A DNA stretch of 64,000 bases, taken from assembly GCA_903821335.1 (NCBI GenBank), contig CAIJKV010000205.1:62001-126000 (forward strand), written 5' to 3'. Source of the stretch: an uncultured beta proteobacterium. Lineage in GTDB: Bacteria > Pseudomonadota > Gammaproteobacteria > Burkholderiales > Burkholderiaceae_B. The number at the start of each line of letters is the position of its first letter. Position 1 is the stretch's first letter. Positions 35,235 through 44,095 of the stretch are shown here, in pieces. A program made the position numbers and the translations under genes. The notes under the pieces were generated by a model. The model searched no databases, was not told the origin of the DNA, and was given only the letters and a program-made list of their open reading frames with translations.

Positions 35235-36068
35235 ATGAACCACGTTCCTGACGATGCGCCTCTTGGCAAAGCAGTCACCTACCCGACCGGCTATGACGCC
35301 AGCCTGCTGTTTCCGATTGCGCGTGCCTCTGCGCGCGCCGATATCGGTATTGACGCAAGCGCCCTGCCCTTTATCGGTGGGGATTTATGGAACGCCTATG
35401 AGATGTCATGGCTCAATCAACGTGGGCTACCACGCGTAGTCCTTTTGCGCGTGCAGGTGCCCGGTCACAGCCCGAACATCATCGAATCCAAATCGTTCAA
35501 GCTTTACTTGAATGGCTTTAACCAGACGTGTTTTGCCACAAGCGCGGATGTCATTGTCCGTTTGACAACCGATTTATCGGCTGCTGCCGGGGCAGCCGTG
35601 TCTGTCCACCTGATTGAAGCCAGTGCGTTTGCACAGGAACGCATTGAAGAACTCGATGGAACAGACCTGGACGTGCAGGAGGTCGCGATTGACAGGTACG
35701 AACCAGAGCCAGCGTACCTGCAAAGTGCAGCCGGACAACCCGTTGTCAGTGAAAAAATGTTTTCCCGCTTGCTGAAATCAAACTGTCCCGTCACCGGACA
35801 GCCGGACTGGGCCTGTGTGCAAATCGCCTACACCGGTCATCCAATTGATCACGTGGGTCTGCTGAAATACATTGTTTCGTTTCGCATGCACAGCGGTTTT
35901 CATGAGCATTGTGTCGAACGGATGTTTACCGACATCATGCGGCGGTGCCGACCACAGTCGCTGTCGGTTTATGCGCGCTACACCCGCCGAGGTGGCATGG
36001 ATATCAACCCCTGGAGGGCCACGCACGATATGCCCGCGCCAACCTACGCCCGCAGCGCCAGGCAATAG
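35235..36068 (+). CDS. queF: NADPH-dependent 7-cyano-7-deazaguanine reductase QueF (long form)
   Basis: The protein has 277 residues, the long two-domain (YqcD-type) form as in E. coli (282). The NADPH-binding motif is ESKSFKLYLNGFNQ (84-97). The catalytic Cys184 and Asp191 lie in SNCPVTGQPDW. It reduces preQ0 to preQ1 for the tRNA base queuosine. Other queuosine genes are not in the window. No terminator is seen after it; three imperfect 12-bp tandem repeats cover its stop codon. Confidence 0.95.
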   Translation: MNHVPDDAPLGKAVTYPTGYDASLLFPIARASARADIGIDASALPFIGGDLWNAYEMSWLNQRGLPRVVLLRVQVPGHSPNIIESKSFKLYLNGFNQTCFATSADVIVRLTTDLSAAAGAAVSVHLIEASAFAQERIEELDGTDLDVQEVAIDRYEPEPAYLQSAAGQPVVSEKMFSRLLKSNCPVTGQPDWACVQIAYTGHPIDHVGLLKYIVSFRMHSGFHEHCVERMFTDIMRRCRPQSLSVYARYTRRGGMDINPWRATHDMPAPTYARSARQ

Positions 36069-36098
36069 GGCAAGCAATAGGCCAAGCAATTTGCCAGA
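36063..36098 (+). repeat. Three imperfect 12-bp tandem repeats at the queF stop
   Basis: The units CAATAGGGCAAG, CAATAGGCCAAG and CAATTTGCCAGA follow one another without gaps from 36063, 36075 and 36087. The first contains the queF TAG stop. This looks like simple slippage duplication. Confidence 0.5.
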
Positions 36099-36157
36099 CA
36101 CCATTGCGCTGGGCTTTCCAGACCGGTGCGGCCGGGAAAACTGGGCAAGCAAAGATT

Positions 36158-36730
36158 TTAGTTGGCTTTTTCGCGGATGACCGGCCAGGCCTTGCGCAGG
36201 TAATACAGCATCGACCATACCGTCAGGATGGCTGCGATGACCACCAGCACCTGCCCGAGCAACGCGACGGGGAGCCCCCAGGCGTCACGATGGTAGAGCA
36301 GGCAGGGAATGGCAATCATCTGGGCTGCAGTTTTGAACTTGCCCAGCCAGTGCACCGCCACGCTGGCACTGGCGCCAATCTGGGCCATCCATTCGCGCAG
36401 GGCTGAAATCGTGATTTCGCGACCGATGATGACCAGCGCAATCATGACGTCGACACGGCCAAGTTGCAACAACACGAGCAAGGCCGCTGACACCATGAGT
36501 TTGTCAGCGACGGGATCAAGGAATGCGCCAAACGACGAAGTCTGGTTCCAGCGCCTGGCCAGCCAGCCGTCAAACCAGTCCGTCAGTGCGGCGACGACAA
36601 ACGCCCAGGCGGCCCAGGTGTCACGCACGGGCGCGGACACCCAGCTATCGGGTAGATAGAACATACCCACGACGAGCGGAATCATGGCTATGCGAAGCCA
36701 CGTGAGGATAATGGGAAGATTGACTGGCAT
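36158..36730 (-). CDS. pgsA: CDP-diacylglycerol-glycerol-3-phosphate 3-phosphatidyltransferase PgsA
   Basis: The 190-residue membrane enzyme has the full CDP-alcohol phosphotransferase motif, from D51 and D54 in DWFDGWLAR through G68, D72 and D76 in FGAFLDPVADK. It makes phosphatidylglycerol phosphate, the first committed step to phosphatidylglycerol and cardiolipin. It is the last gene of the minus-strand housekeeping block, 112 bp after uvrC, the same pairing as in many proteobacteria. Confidence 0.95.
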   Translation of the reverse strand: MPVNLPIILTWLRIAMIPLVVGMFYLPDSWVSAPVRDTWAAWAFVVAALTDWFDGWLARRWNQTSSFGAFLDPVADKLMVSAALLVLLQLGRVDVMIALVIIGREITISALREWMAQIGASASVAVHWLGKFKTAAQMIAIPCLLYHRDAWGLPVALLGQVLVVIAAILTVWSMLYYLRKAWPVIREKAN

Positions 36731-36777
36731 ACGCCGTATGCTAACTCAGATATCGATTTCGCTCATTGCGCAAAGGG

Positions 36778-36803
36778 CGCGGTTCCACTTGCGCTGAACC
36801 GCG
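36778..36803. other. Hairpin between uvrC and pgsA
   Basis: CGCGGTTC (36778-36785) and GAACCGCG (36796-36803) form a perfect 8-bp stem with a ten-base loop. No T run follows on the minus strand, so it may be an attenuating or processing structure in the uvrC-pgsA transcript rather than a full terminator. Confidence 0.4.
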
Positions 36804-36842
36804 ATTTGATGACGTGCCTGGGCATCCGGACAGCATGCAAGA

Positions 36843-38678
36843 TCAGCGCAGCGCGAAATAGATTTTCTCAGCCAGGGCGGGCGATATGCCCTCGACCGAC
36901 GTCAGGTCTTCAATGCTCGCGTTGGCGACGCCGGAAAACCCGCCGAACCGGGCCAGCATACGCTGTCGCCGCTTTGCGCCCACGCCTTCGATGTCCTCAA
37001 GACGGGAGACATTGCGGGTCTTGGCACGGCGGGCTCGCATGCCTGTGATGGCGAACCGGTGGGCTTCGTCGCGGATCTGGGCAATCAGCATGAGTGCGGC
37101 CGATTCGCCGCCCAAGGCAAGCGGGGCACGGTCATCGGCGAACACCAGCGTTTCCAACCCGACCTTGCGCCCTTCCCCTTTGGCAACGCCGACAATCACC
37201 TCGATGTCGAGCCCGAGTTCAACAAAGACCTGCCGCGCAATTTCAACCTGGCCACGACCACCATCAATCAGGACCAGTCCGGGCATCAGGGCATCGCCGT
37301 CGGCGACCTTGCCAAAACGGCGTGTCAATACCTGGCGCATGGCTGCGTAATCATCACCCGGGGTGATGCCCGCAATGTTATAGCGCCGGTACAAGGAGGG
37401 TTGCATGGCGTGGTGGGCGTACACCACGCAGGAGGCCTGGGTCGCCTCACCAGCCGTATGACTGATGTCGAAACACTCTATGTGCAGGGCTTCGAGTATT
37501 GCAGGATCGGTATCGAGCTCCAGCACTTCGGCGAGCGCCAGCGTACGGGCACTGCGGGCACCAGATTCCGACAAGGCGTTGGTCAGTGCCATTTCGGCGT
37601 TGCGCGTGGCCTGTTCAAGCCAGGCACGACGCACGCCCTGTGGGCGACTAATAAAGCGCGCCTTGGTGTGACGGGCATCGGCAAGCAAGTCGATGAGTTC
37701 TGCGTCTGGCAACGGGTGTGACCCAACGACCACCGCTGGCAGGGGATTATCGATGTAATGCTGTGCGATAAAGACCTCAAGCACTTCAGCGGACGAATCT
37801 CCATCCGTGTGGGTAGGAAAAAACGCGCGATCGCCCAGATGCCTTCCACCACGCACCATCGCAAGGTTCACGCAGACACGGCCGCCCGCCGAGGTGACGG
37901 CGATGATATCGATGTCGGTGCTACCGGTGTCTTCCATCGTCTGCTGATGCAGCACTTTGGCCAGTGCACCCATCTGGTCGCGAAGCAAGGCGGCCTGTTC
38001 AAATTCCAGTAACTGCGACGCGGCCAGCATGCGTTGCTCAAGGTCGCCCATGATTTCCTGGGTCTCGCCATTTAGGAATCGCGCCGCGCGATTCACGTCG
38101 CTCGCGTAGTCCTCGACTAAAATTTCACCGACGCAAGGCGCCGAGCAGCGCCCGATCTGGTAGAGCAAGCAGGGTCGGGAACGGTTGGCAAAGACCGTGT
38201 CTTCACATGTACGCAGTCGAAACACTTTTTGCAGGATCTGCATGGTTTCGCGCACGGCCCAGGCACTGGGGTACGGGCCAAAGAACTGCCCCTTTTTTTG
38301 AGTGGATCCGCGGTAATACGCAACGCGCGGCGCGGCATGCGCGCTGATCATCAGGTAGGGGTAAGACTTGTCGTCACGGAACAGAATGTTGTAGCGTGGC
38401 CGAAGGCTCTTGATCAGATTGTTTTCAAGGATCAGCGCTTCGGCCTCGGAGCGCGTGACCGTGATTTCGATGTTGGTCACACGTGCGACCATGTGCCCGA
38501 TGCGCGGGCTCGACGGGGTCTTTTGAAAGTAGGATGACACGCGCTTTTTAAGGTCGCGTGCCTTGCCTACATACAGCACCTCGCCGGAAGCATCGATGTG
38601 ACGATACACACCCGGCAGATGCGGCAGCCGGGATAAAAATGCCTTGACGTCAAAGGCACCGGATTCAGCTTCGCTCAT
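36843..38678 (-). CDS. uvrC: Excinuclease ABC subunit C
   Basis: The protein has 611 residues (E. coli 610). An N-terminal GIY-YIG nuclease ([20 protein letters not shown]) makes the 3' cut. A UVR motif near 205-240 binds UvrB. An RNase H-like nuclease ([22 protein letters not shown]) makes the 5' cut, and tandem helix-hairpin-helices close the protein ([13 protein letters not shown]). It acts in nucleotide excision repair. ATG 38678 lies inside the end of nagZ (14-bp overlap). Confidence 0.96.
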   Translation of the reverse strand: MSEAESGAFDVKAFLSRLPHLPGVYRHIDASGEVLYVGKARDLKKRVSSYFQKTPSSPRIGHMVARVTNIEITVTRSEAEALILENNLIKSLRPRYNILFRDDKSYPYLMISAHAAPRVAYYRGSTQKKGQFFGPYPSAWAVRETMQILQKVFRLRTCEDTVFANRSRPCLLYQIGRCSAPCVGEILVEDYASDVNRAARFLNGETQEIMGDLEQRMLAASQLLEFEQAALLRDQMGALAKVLHQQTMEDTGSTDIDIIAVTSAGGRVCVNLAMVRGGRHLGDRAFFPTHTDGDSSAEVLEVFIAQHYIDNPLPAVVVGSHPLPDAELIDLLADARHTKARFISRPQGVRRAWLEQATRNAEMALTNALSESGARSARTLALAEVLELDTDPAILEALHIECFDISHTAGEATQASCVVYAHHAMQPSLYRRYNIAGITPGDDYAAMRQVLTRRFGKVADGDALMPGLVLIDGGRGQVEIARQVFVELGLDIEVIVGVAKGEGRKVGLETLVFADDRAPLALGGESAALMLIAQIRDEAHRFAITGMRARRAKTRNVSRLEDIEGVGAKRRQRMLARFGGFSGVANASIEDLTSVEGISPALAEKIYFALR

Positions 38679-39726
38679 TGAGTACGCGCACAGCTTCAAG
38701 AGCACGACGATACGCGGCAATACCCTGCAACGTTTTCCAGTCAGGCGCGTCAGAGACAGGCATCAGGCGCTTAATACGCGACTGCGCCACGGGGTTGTGG
38801 TCAACGGTCAGGCGATCAAGCAAATCATCGGCCATATCCGGACGATTGCAGACCAGCGCCATGTCGCACCCTGCGCCCAGGGCGGCTTGCGCGCGGGCAA
38901 GGATATCGCCCGCGACGGCGGCTCCCTGCATGGTGAGGTCATCAGAGAAAACCACGCCGTCGTAGCCTAGTTTGGCACGAAGGATTTCCTGAATCCAGCG
39001 GCGTGAAAAGCCCGCGGGCTGGTCGTCGACCGTGGGATAAATCACGTGGGCTGGCATGACGGCGCCGATGACCTGGTCGCCCAGCCATTGATAGGGCGCG
39101 GCGTCTTCCTGAAGGATGCGGGCCAGTGAACGCGGATCGCTCGGAATTTCATGATGAGAATCAGCCGCGACGGCACCATGACCGGGAAAATGTTTGCCGC
39201 AAGCGGACATGCCCGCGAGCGACAGGCCTTGCGCCAAGGCCCGTGCCAGCATCGCGACCACACGCGGATCGCGATGAAAGGCGCGATCACCAATTACCTT
39301 ACTCACGCCATAATCCAGGTCCAGCACGGGTGTGAAACTCAGATCGACACCGCAGGCTCGCAATTCCGCGCCCAATACGTAGCCCACATCGGTCGCCATG
39401 TGCATCGCAACCAGTGGGTCGTCCATCCAGAAATCACCCAACTGTCGCATGGACGGCAGTACCGTAAACCCGTCGGTACGAAAACGCTGCACGCGTCCGC
39501 CCTCGTGATCGACGGCGATCAGCAGGCGCGGTGAACGCAGTTTGTGAATTTTGCGTGTCAGGTCGACCAGTTGCTTGCGATTTTCAAAGTTGCGTGAAAA
39601 CAGAATGACACCACCCACCAGAGGATGCGACAACCGCTTTTTCTCGTCCTGTGTCAACCCGAAACCGGCCACATCAACCATGAGGGGGCCACGGGGCAGG
39701 GATACATATTTTTTATTGCGTGACAT
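38665..39726 (-). CDS. nagZ: Beta-N-acetylhexosaminidase NagZ (family GH3)
   Basis: The protein has 353 residues. GH3 features include [28 protein letters not shown] and the NagZ loop [16 protein letters not shown], whose His/Asp pair helps catalysis; the nucleophile Asp lies in [12 protein letters not shown]. It removes N-acetylglucosamine from anhydro-muropeptides during cytoplasmic peptidoglycan recycling and so influences AmpC-type signalling. It lies between acpS and uvrC in one minus-strand series. Confidence 0.95.
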   Translation of the reverse strand: MSRNKKYVSLPRGPLMVDVAGFGLTQDEKKRLSHPLVGGVILFSRNFENRKQLVDLTRKIHKLRSPRLLIAVDHEGGRVQRFRTDGFTVLPSMRQLGDFWMDDPLVAMHMATDVGYVLGAELRACGVDLSFTPVLDLDYGVSKVIGDRAFHRDPRVVAMLARALAQGLSLAGMSACGKHFPGHGAVAADSHHEIPSDPRSLARILQEDAAPYQWLGDQVIGAVMPAHVIYPTVDDQPAGFSRRWIQEILRAKLGYDGVVFSDDLTMQGAAVAGDILARAQAALGAGCDMALVCNRPDMADDLLDRLTVDHNPVAQSRIKRLMPVSDAPDWKTLQGIAAYRRALEAVRVLNERS

Positions 39727-39778
39727 ATTGAATAACCTCTAGGCGTATCGTTTGATGACCGGATGCGCGCACGCCGCG

Positions 39779-40186
39779 TCACGAGTTCCGAAGGGATTCC
39801 ACCACGACATAGGCGGCACCATATTCAGACTCGTCAGTCAGTGACACATGCGCAGCACCAAAGCGGGCTTCATACCACTCACGCAGCGGCGACGACAGCA
39901 CCACGCAAGGGCGCCCGCCCGGTGCATTAAGCGTCTGCATCCGCGTCCACCACATTGGCGCGCGCATGCCCAGCCCCACGGCTTTTGAAAAAGCTTCCTT
40001 GGCGGCGAACCTTGTGGCCAGGTAGCGCACCCCCCGGACCCGGTCACGCGCGGCGCGGGCATGAAATATCTTGAGTTCGTCCGCACCCAGGATTTTTTCT
40101 GGGAAGCGTTCAGGATGACGCAGCCACGCGCGGTCAACGCGATCCATCTTGATCAGATCCGTACCGATACCGGCAATCGCATTCAA
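39779..40186 (-). CDS. acpS: Holo-[acyl-carrier-protein] synthase AcpS
   Basis: The protein has 135 residues. The magnesium-binding motif is at the start ([14 protein letters not shown]), and the CoA-binding [13 protein letters not shown] follows at about residue 60. It attaches phosphopantetheine to acyl carrier protein. It is 12 bases downstream of pdxJ, an association conserved across proteobacteria. Confidence 0.95.
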   Translation of the reverse strand: MNAIAGIGTDLIKMDRVDRAWLRHPERFPEKILGADELKIFHARAARDRVRGVRYLATRFAAKEAFSKAVGLGMRAPMWWTRMQTLNAPGGRPCVVLSSPLREWYEARFGAAHVSLTDESEYGAAYVVVESLRNS

Positions 40187-40198
40187 GGCGGCCTCTCC

Positions 40199-40963
40199 CT
40201 AGTCCTTGCGTGCCTGGAGCAGACTGCCGCGGCGAGCGGCGAGGCAAGCCTGAATCATGCAGGCTTTCATGTCACGCACGGCCTTTTCCCATCCATCAAA
40301 AATGGCCTGTGAGACGATCGCATGACCGATATTCAGTTCGGCAATGCCTTCCATCGCCGCGATTGGCGCCACATTGCCAAGGTGCAAACCATGCCCGGCG
40401 TTCACACGCAACCCCAGGCCCGCCGCCACGCGGATCCCCGCGCGCAAACGCCCAATTTCAATCGCCAGTTGTTCGGCTGACGAAGCCTCGGCGTAGGCCC
40501 CGGTGTGCAACTCGATGACTCTCGCACCGGCTTGCGCGGCAGCGCGTATCTGGGCGGTGTCAGGATCGATAAACAGTGAAACGCGTATGCCAGCGGCGTG
40601 CAACTGGTCAACGGCGGCACTGACGCTGGAATACCCCCCCACCACGTCAAGGCCACCTTCTGTCGTGAGCTCGGTCCGCTTTTCAGGAACCAGGCAGACG
40701 TCCTGGGGCAACACCTGGCAGGCGATATCGAGCATTTCAGCTGTCACGGCGCACTCCAGGTTCATTCGGGTACGCAACAACGGACGCATCCGGAACACGT
40801 CGGCGTCCTGGATATGGCGGCGGTCCTCGCGCAGGTGCAGTGTAATGAGATCAGCACCCGCGTCTTCAGCCCGCAGGGCCGCCTCGATGGGGTCCGGGTA
40901 CGGAGTGTGACGCTGCTGGCGCAAGGTTGCAACGTGGTCGATGTTGACACCGAGATCGATCAT
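40199..40963 (-). CDS. pdxJ: Pyridoxine 5'-phosphate synthase PdxJ
   Basis: The protein has 254 residues and begins [18 protein letters not shown], the typical start. Conserved active-site pieces are [20 protein letters not shown] and [16 protein letters not shown]. It condenses deoxyxylulose phosphate with aminoacetone phosphate to pyridoxine phosphate, the last steps of vitamin B6 synthesis. A reading extended 42 codons upstream crosses into the preceding gene and is rejected. Confidence 0.96.
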   Translation of the reverse strand: MIDLGVNIDHVATLRQQRHTPYPDPIEAALRAEDAGADLITLHLREDRRHIQDADVFRMRPLLRTRMNLECAVTAEMLDIACQVLPQDVCLVPEKRTELTTEGGLDVVGGYSSVSAAVDQLHAAGIRVSLFIDPDTAQIRAAAQAGARVIELHTGAYAEASSAEQLAIEIGRLRAGIRVAAGLGLRVNAGHGLHLGNVAPIAAMEGIAELNIGHAIVSQAIFDGWEKAVRDMKACMIQACLAARRGSLLQARKD

Positions 40964-40994
40964 GCTCTTTGACTGCCTTGTAAAACGAAATTGA

Positions 40995-41627
40995 TCAGCG
41001 TGCGGGTGGCTTGGGGCCACCTGCTGGATTGCCATTGCCACCTGAACCCGGACCCGTGATGGATGGCACCGCGAACGGATACCTGGCAAAGATCTGGCTC
41101 ACGATCGTGTTGATGGCTACGTCTGACTGCGCTTGCTGCAAATCGTCCACAATCGAAGTACTGACGCCTTCCCACACCATCTGCCTGCGACGGGCGTCAA
41201 TCAGGTCGATGTTGAGCACACCCTGTGTGTACTGGACCACATCGGGTGCCATGGCGTAATCAGGCCAATAGCTGTAATACCCCATACGGTAACCGTAATA
41301 ATTGGCGCCCCAGGGCATGGGCGGCGGGGGCACATACTCGGTTTTTTGCTGAGCCTGGGCCTGGAAATTGACCAGCAGATCAGGGGCACGCTCATCGTAG
41401 ACATAGCCACGCGACTCCATTTGCAGGCGCGTCGCGTTCTTGAGTCGCTCAGTCAGCAGTGTCGCGTAGCCAGCCTGGCTGGTGCCAAGTGGCTGCATGA
41501 ATGCAAAGGTCCGGTAGGACGCGAAATCGGCATTGTGGTCATAATCGGTCCGTATATCGGGCCCACTGGCGCACGCAGACAACAGCGCAATGATGCAAAG
41601 CGAAACCAGCGAACGCCAGACTGACAT
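40995..41627 (-). CDS. DUF4136-family lipoprotein
   Basis: The 210-residue protein has a lipoprotein signal ([16 protein letters not shown]) with lipidated Cys at about residue 19. The mature part, starting [20 protein letters not shown], is the DUF4136 type found in many proteobacterial envelope lipoproteins. A Tyr/Pro-rich middle and a Gly/Pro-rich tail follow. Function unknown. It lies 31 bp upstream of pdxJ on the same strand. Confidence 0.88.
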   Translation of the reverse strand: MSVWRSLVSLCIIALLSACASGPDIRTDYDHNADFASYRTFAFMQPLGTSQAGYATLLTERLKNATRLQMESRGYVYDERAPDLLVNFQAQAQQKTEYVPPPPMPWGANYYGYRMGYYSYWPDYAMAPDVVQYTQGVLNIDLIDARRRQMVWEGVSTSIVDDLQQAQSDVAINTIVSQIFARYPFAVPSITGPGSGGNGNPAGGPKPPAR

Positions 41628-41704
41628 GATGTATTCCCAGAATGCTATCGGAATGACTGTATCACGCGCAAACGTGATCGACCCACCGCAAACCTGACCG
41701 TCAC

Positions 41705-42685
41705 CTACCTCTGGACCCGTTCGGCACCCTTGATGACTGCGTCGGAGAACGTCACGCCCTGCTTTTGGGCGGCAGGCAAGTTCAGGTGAATCTGTGGACG
41801 CGTGACGACCTCGGGCGCAACCGAGCCCAACCTGGCACCGCGCAGAAATTTGACGACCATGCGACCGGCCTGCAGCCCAACGTCACGGTCACTCACGAAA
41901 ATCGCCGCCATGGCACCACGCTTGAAGCCGTCCAGATCGGTCGCCACGAGCGGGATTCTGGCATCGTTGGCCACTTTGACCAGGGCCTCGTAGGCTTTCG
42001 AGACGTTCACATCGGCCACGGTATAAATCACGTCGACCTTGCCGATCAGGCTGCGCGCCGCCGACCCGACATCAACTGGACGCGGGGCCAGCACTTCGAC
42101 CAGCACAACGCCTGACCGCGATCCGGCGTCCTGCAATTGTTTGAGCAACTGAACCGTCGCGGCTTGCGCCGGGGTATAAACCACGCCAACACGGCGCGCA
42201 CCCGGTACCAAGGACTTGAGCAGGTCAAGTTGCCGCAGGGGTGCGACGACACCCGACACGCCGGTCACGTTGCCCCCGCCGCTGCTCCCGGCGGTGCCGG
42301 GCGTCGCAGTCAGACCGGACTCGGCGGGGTCGTCGACCCCCGTGTAGACAACCGGAATCAACCGCGTCGCAGCCATTGCGGCGGCGGCCGCCGGGGCGGA
42401 AATCGTCACGATCACATCGGAACGGTCGGCGACCGCTTTTTTGACGATGCGTGTGAGACGGTCGTCGTCGCCCTCTGCGCTCTGGTCAACCAAGCGCAGT
42501 GCCTTGCCTTGCGCAAAGCCGCCGGCTTTCAAGGCATCACGAATCCCGTCACGCATGGCTTCGGTGCCAGGTTGATTGTCGAACGCAAGCACTGACACTG
42601 TTTTTTGCTGAGCTTGCGCAGGAGCGACACCAGCCGCGCCCAGCAAAAACAAACAGGCCAACCCGGAGAAAAATTTCAGAACCAT
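41705..42685 (-). CDS. Orphan ABC-type substrate-binding protein (COG2984/TrpX-like)
   Basis: The 326-residue protein has a signal peptide (SGLACLFLLGAAGVAPAQAQ). The body resembles periplasmic binding proteins of the COG2984 group: VSVLAFDNQPG, LDLLKSLVPGARRVGVVYTP, IPLVATDLDGFKRGAMAAI. These receptors normally sit beside a permease and ATPase gene; neither is adjacent. ATG 42685 (MVLKFFSG) gives a standard signal peptide; an upstream start would add a charged extension. The ligand is unknown; some relatives bind aromatic amino acids. Confidence 0.82.
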   Translation of the reverse strand: MVLKFFSGLACLFLLGAAGVAPAQAQQKTVSVLAFDNQPGTEAMRDGIRDALKAGGFAQGKALRLVDQSAEGDDDRLTRIVKKAVADRSDVIVTISAPAAAAAMAATRLIPVVYTGVDDPAESGLTATPGTAGSSGGGNVTGVSGVVAPLRQLDLLKSLVPGARRVGVVYTPAQAATVQLLKQLQDAGSRSGVVLVEVLAPRPVDVGSAARSLIGKVDVIYTVADVNVSKAYEALVKVANDARIPLVATDLDGFKRGAMAAIFVSDRDVGLQAGRMVVKFLRGARLGSVAPEVVTRPQIHLNLPAAQKQGVTFSDAVIKGAERVQR

Positions 42686-42791
42686 CCCGTTCTCTTCACA
42701 CCAAAAAAATAGGACACCAGTCAAAAACGATGTCAGCCAGCAAAACGCGCCGAATCGTCGCCGCGTGGTCTGCAGTCAAAGCGTGATTGTC

Positions 42792-43559
42792 TCAAACGCT
42801 AAGAATGCCGTCCTGCGACCGGCCAATCAGGGCGCGTGCCCAGCGCCGCGCCGGCAGGCGGTATAGCGACTCGACTTCCTCAGCGCGGGTGAGTAACTGG
42901 TCGACCGGCACATTGATCGGTGGCCCCTTGAAAGCCAGCACGACCTGGTTGCCCGCGTCGATCTGAGGCAGAGTCAGGATGCGCCCTCCGAAGGCCTTGC
43001 TCAGGTTGCGAATGTTGCGGGCGTAGCTTTCATGCGCGCCAAACAGGTTCACCGTGAGCACACCCACGTCGGTCAGGACCCGGTGGCAATGCTGGTAAAA
43101 CTCGAGCGAATCCCGCACGGGTCCTCGCGCATCCGCGTCATAGAGATCCAGCATCAGTACAGCCATCTGCCCGATGTGCCTGGGATCGGCCACCCAAAGG
43201 CCGGCATCCTGGTGATCAATGTGCAGCCGCGCGGGCTGAGGCAGCTTGAAGTACATCCGGCAGGCCTGCGTGACGAGGGGACTCCATTCGACGACATGGA
43301 CTGGATTGGCGAGATGTTTGAGGCAGAAACGCACCAGGGAACCGGCCCCAAGGCCAAGTGTGCCGACCGACTGTGCCCGTGGGGGAGCCAAAAAAAGCAG
43401 CCAGGCCATCATCTGGGCCGTGTATTCCAGCACCAACTCGACTGGGTCGGCGACCCACATTGCCCCTTGCACCCATTCAGTGCCAAAGTGCAGGTACCGC
43501 ACACCCGCTGACTCGGAAATCGTGGGCATATCGTGGCTGACACTGTGTTTTGACAACAT
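42792..43559 (-). CDS. Spermidine-synthase-like methyltransferase-fold protein
   Basis: The 255-residue protein has the Rossmann fold of SpeE: VGTLGLGAGSLVRF (glycine-rich motif), VVEWSPLVTQACRMYF (acidic strand 2) and VLMLDLYDADARGP where SpeE has its active-site Asp. The N-terminal tetramerisation domain of SpeE is nearly absent. No speD is nearby. Many such short SpeE relatives in beta-proteobacteria have no proven polyamine role, so substrate assignment is open. Confidence 0.8.
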   Translation of the reverse strand: MLSKHSVSHDMPTISESAGVRYLHFGTEWVQGAMWVADPVELVLEYTAQMMAWLLFLAPPRAQSVGTLGLGAGSLVRFCLKHLANPVHVVEWSPLVTQACRMYFKLPQPARLHIDHQDAGLWVADPRHIGQMAVLMLDLYDADARGPVRDSLEFYQHCHRVLTDVGVLTVNLFGAHESYARNIRNLSKAFGGRILTLPQIDAGNQVVLAFKGPPINVPVDQLLTRAEEVESLYRLPARRWARALIGRSQDGILSV

Positions 43560-43596
43560 TTTCTCCCTGAAGGCGCCATGCAGAATAACATCCTGA

Positions 43597-43625
43597 TTGC
43601 GGCAAATCGCCGGTCAAGGTAGAAT
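43597..43625 (+). promoter_or_regulatory. Sigma-70-type promoter for rpmE2
   Basis: TTGCGG, 17 bases, then TAGAAT, ending 75 bp before the rpmE2 start codon. Both boxes and spacing are good for a housekeeping promoter, consistent with a ribosomal protein gene. Confidence 0.6.
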
Positions 43626-43700
43626 GACGGGTTGATTTCTGGATACGTTGCCGAGAACCGTTCACTTGGCTGGCGACCCGTAATTTTTTAAGGATAAATG

Positions 43701-43967
43701 ATGAAAGATGGCATTCACCCCGAATACCGCGAAGTCGTGTTCGCTGACCTGCAGACAGGTAACAAATTTGTCACGCGTTCAACCCTGAACAGCCGTGAAA
43801 ACATCGAAATCGATGGCAAGACCTATCCACTGTTCAAATGTGACGTGACCTCAGAATCGCATCCCTTCTACACCGGCGCGCAAACCCGCCTGGTGGAAAC
43901 TGGTCGCGTCGAGAAATTCCGTGCACGTTTTGCACGCACTTCCGGTGCCAAAAAGGCTTCCGCCTGA
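43701..43967 (+). CDS. rpmE2: 50S ribosomal protein L31 type B
   Basis: The protein has 88 residues, starts [20 protein letters not shown] and has the L31 motif SHPFYTG. The single Cys (in FKCDVTS) shows that it is the zinc-free (C-minus) paralogue rather than zinc-ribbon RpmE. Type B copies often replace the zinc form under zinc limitation; no Zur site was recognised here. Of two consecutive ATGs the second has the better distance from AAGGA. Confidence 0.95.
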   Translation: MKDGIHPEYREVVFADLQTGNKFVTRSTLNSRENIEIDGKTYPLFKCDVTSESHPFYTGAQTRLVETGRVEKFRARFARTSGAKKASA

Positions 43968-44002
43968 TTGTTCCCTTCGAGGGCACAGCCGGCGTAATCC
44001 GG

Positions 44003-44025
44003 GGCAGCCGCTGGCTGCCTTTTTT
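44003..44025 (+). terminator. Intrinsic terminator of rpmE2
   Basis: GGCAGCC (44003-44009), a three-base loop and GGCTGCC (44013-44019) are followed by TTTTTT. Confidence 0.9.
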
Positions 44026-44037
44026 ATGTCCGCCAGT

Positions 44038-44051
44038 TTGATCTTGATCAT
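44038..44051. promoter_or_regulatory. FNR-like box upstream of the GT39-MATE pair
   Basis: TTGAT-CTTG-ATCAT matches nine of ten consensus FNR bases. It is centred about 51 bp before the GTG start of the glycosyltransferase gene, right after the rpmE2 terminator. It could place this pair under oxygen control, but one near-match of this kind could be chance. Confidence 0.4.
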
Positions 44052-44095
44052 TCAGTACCAGCCGCTCCGGCGATCACTAAAGGTTACAGTCAAGC

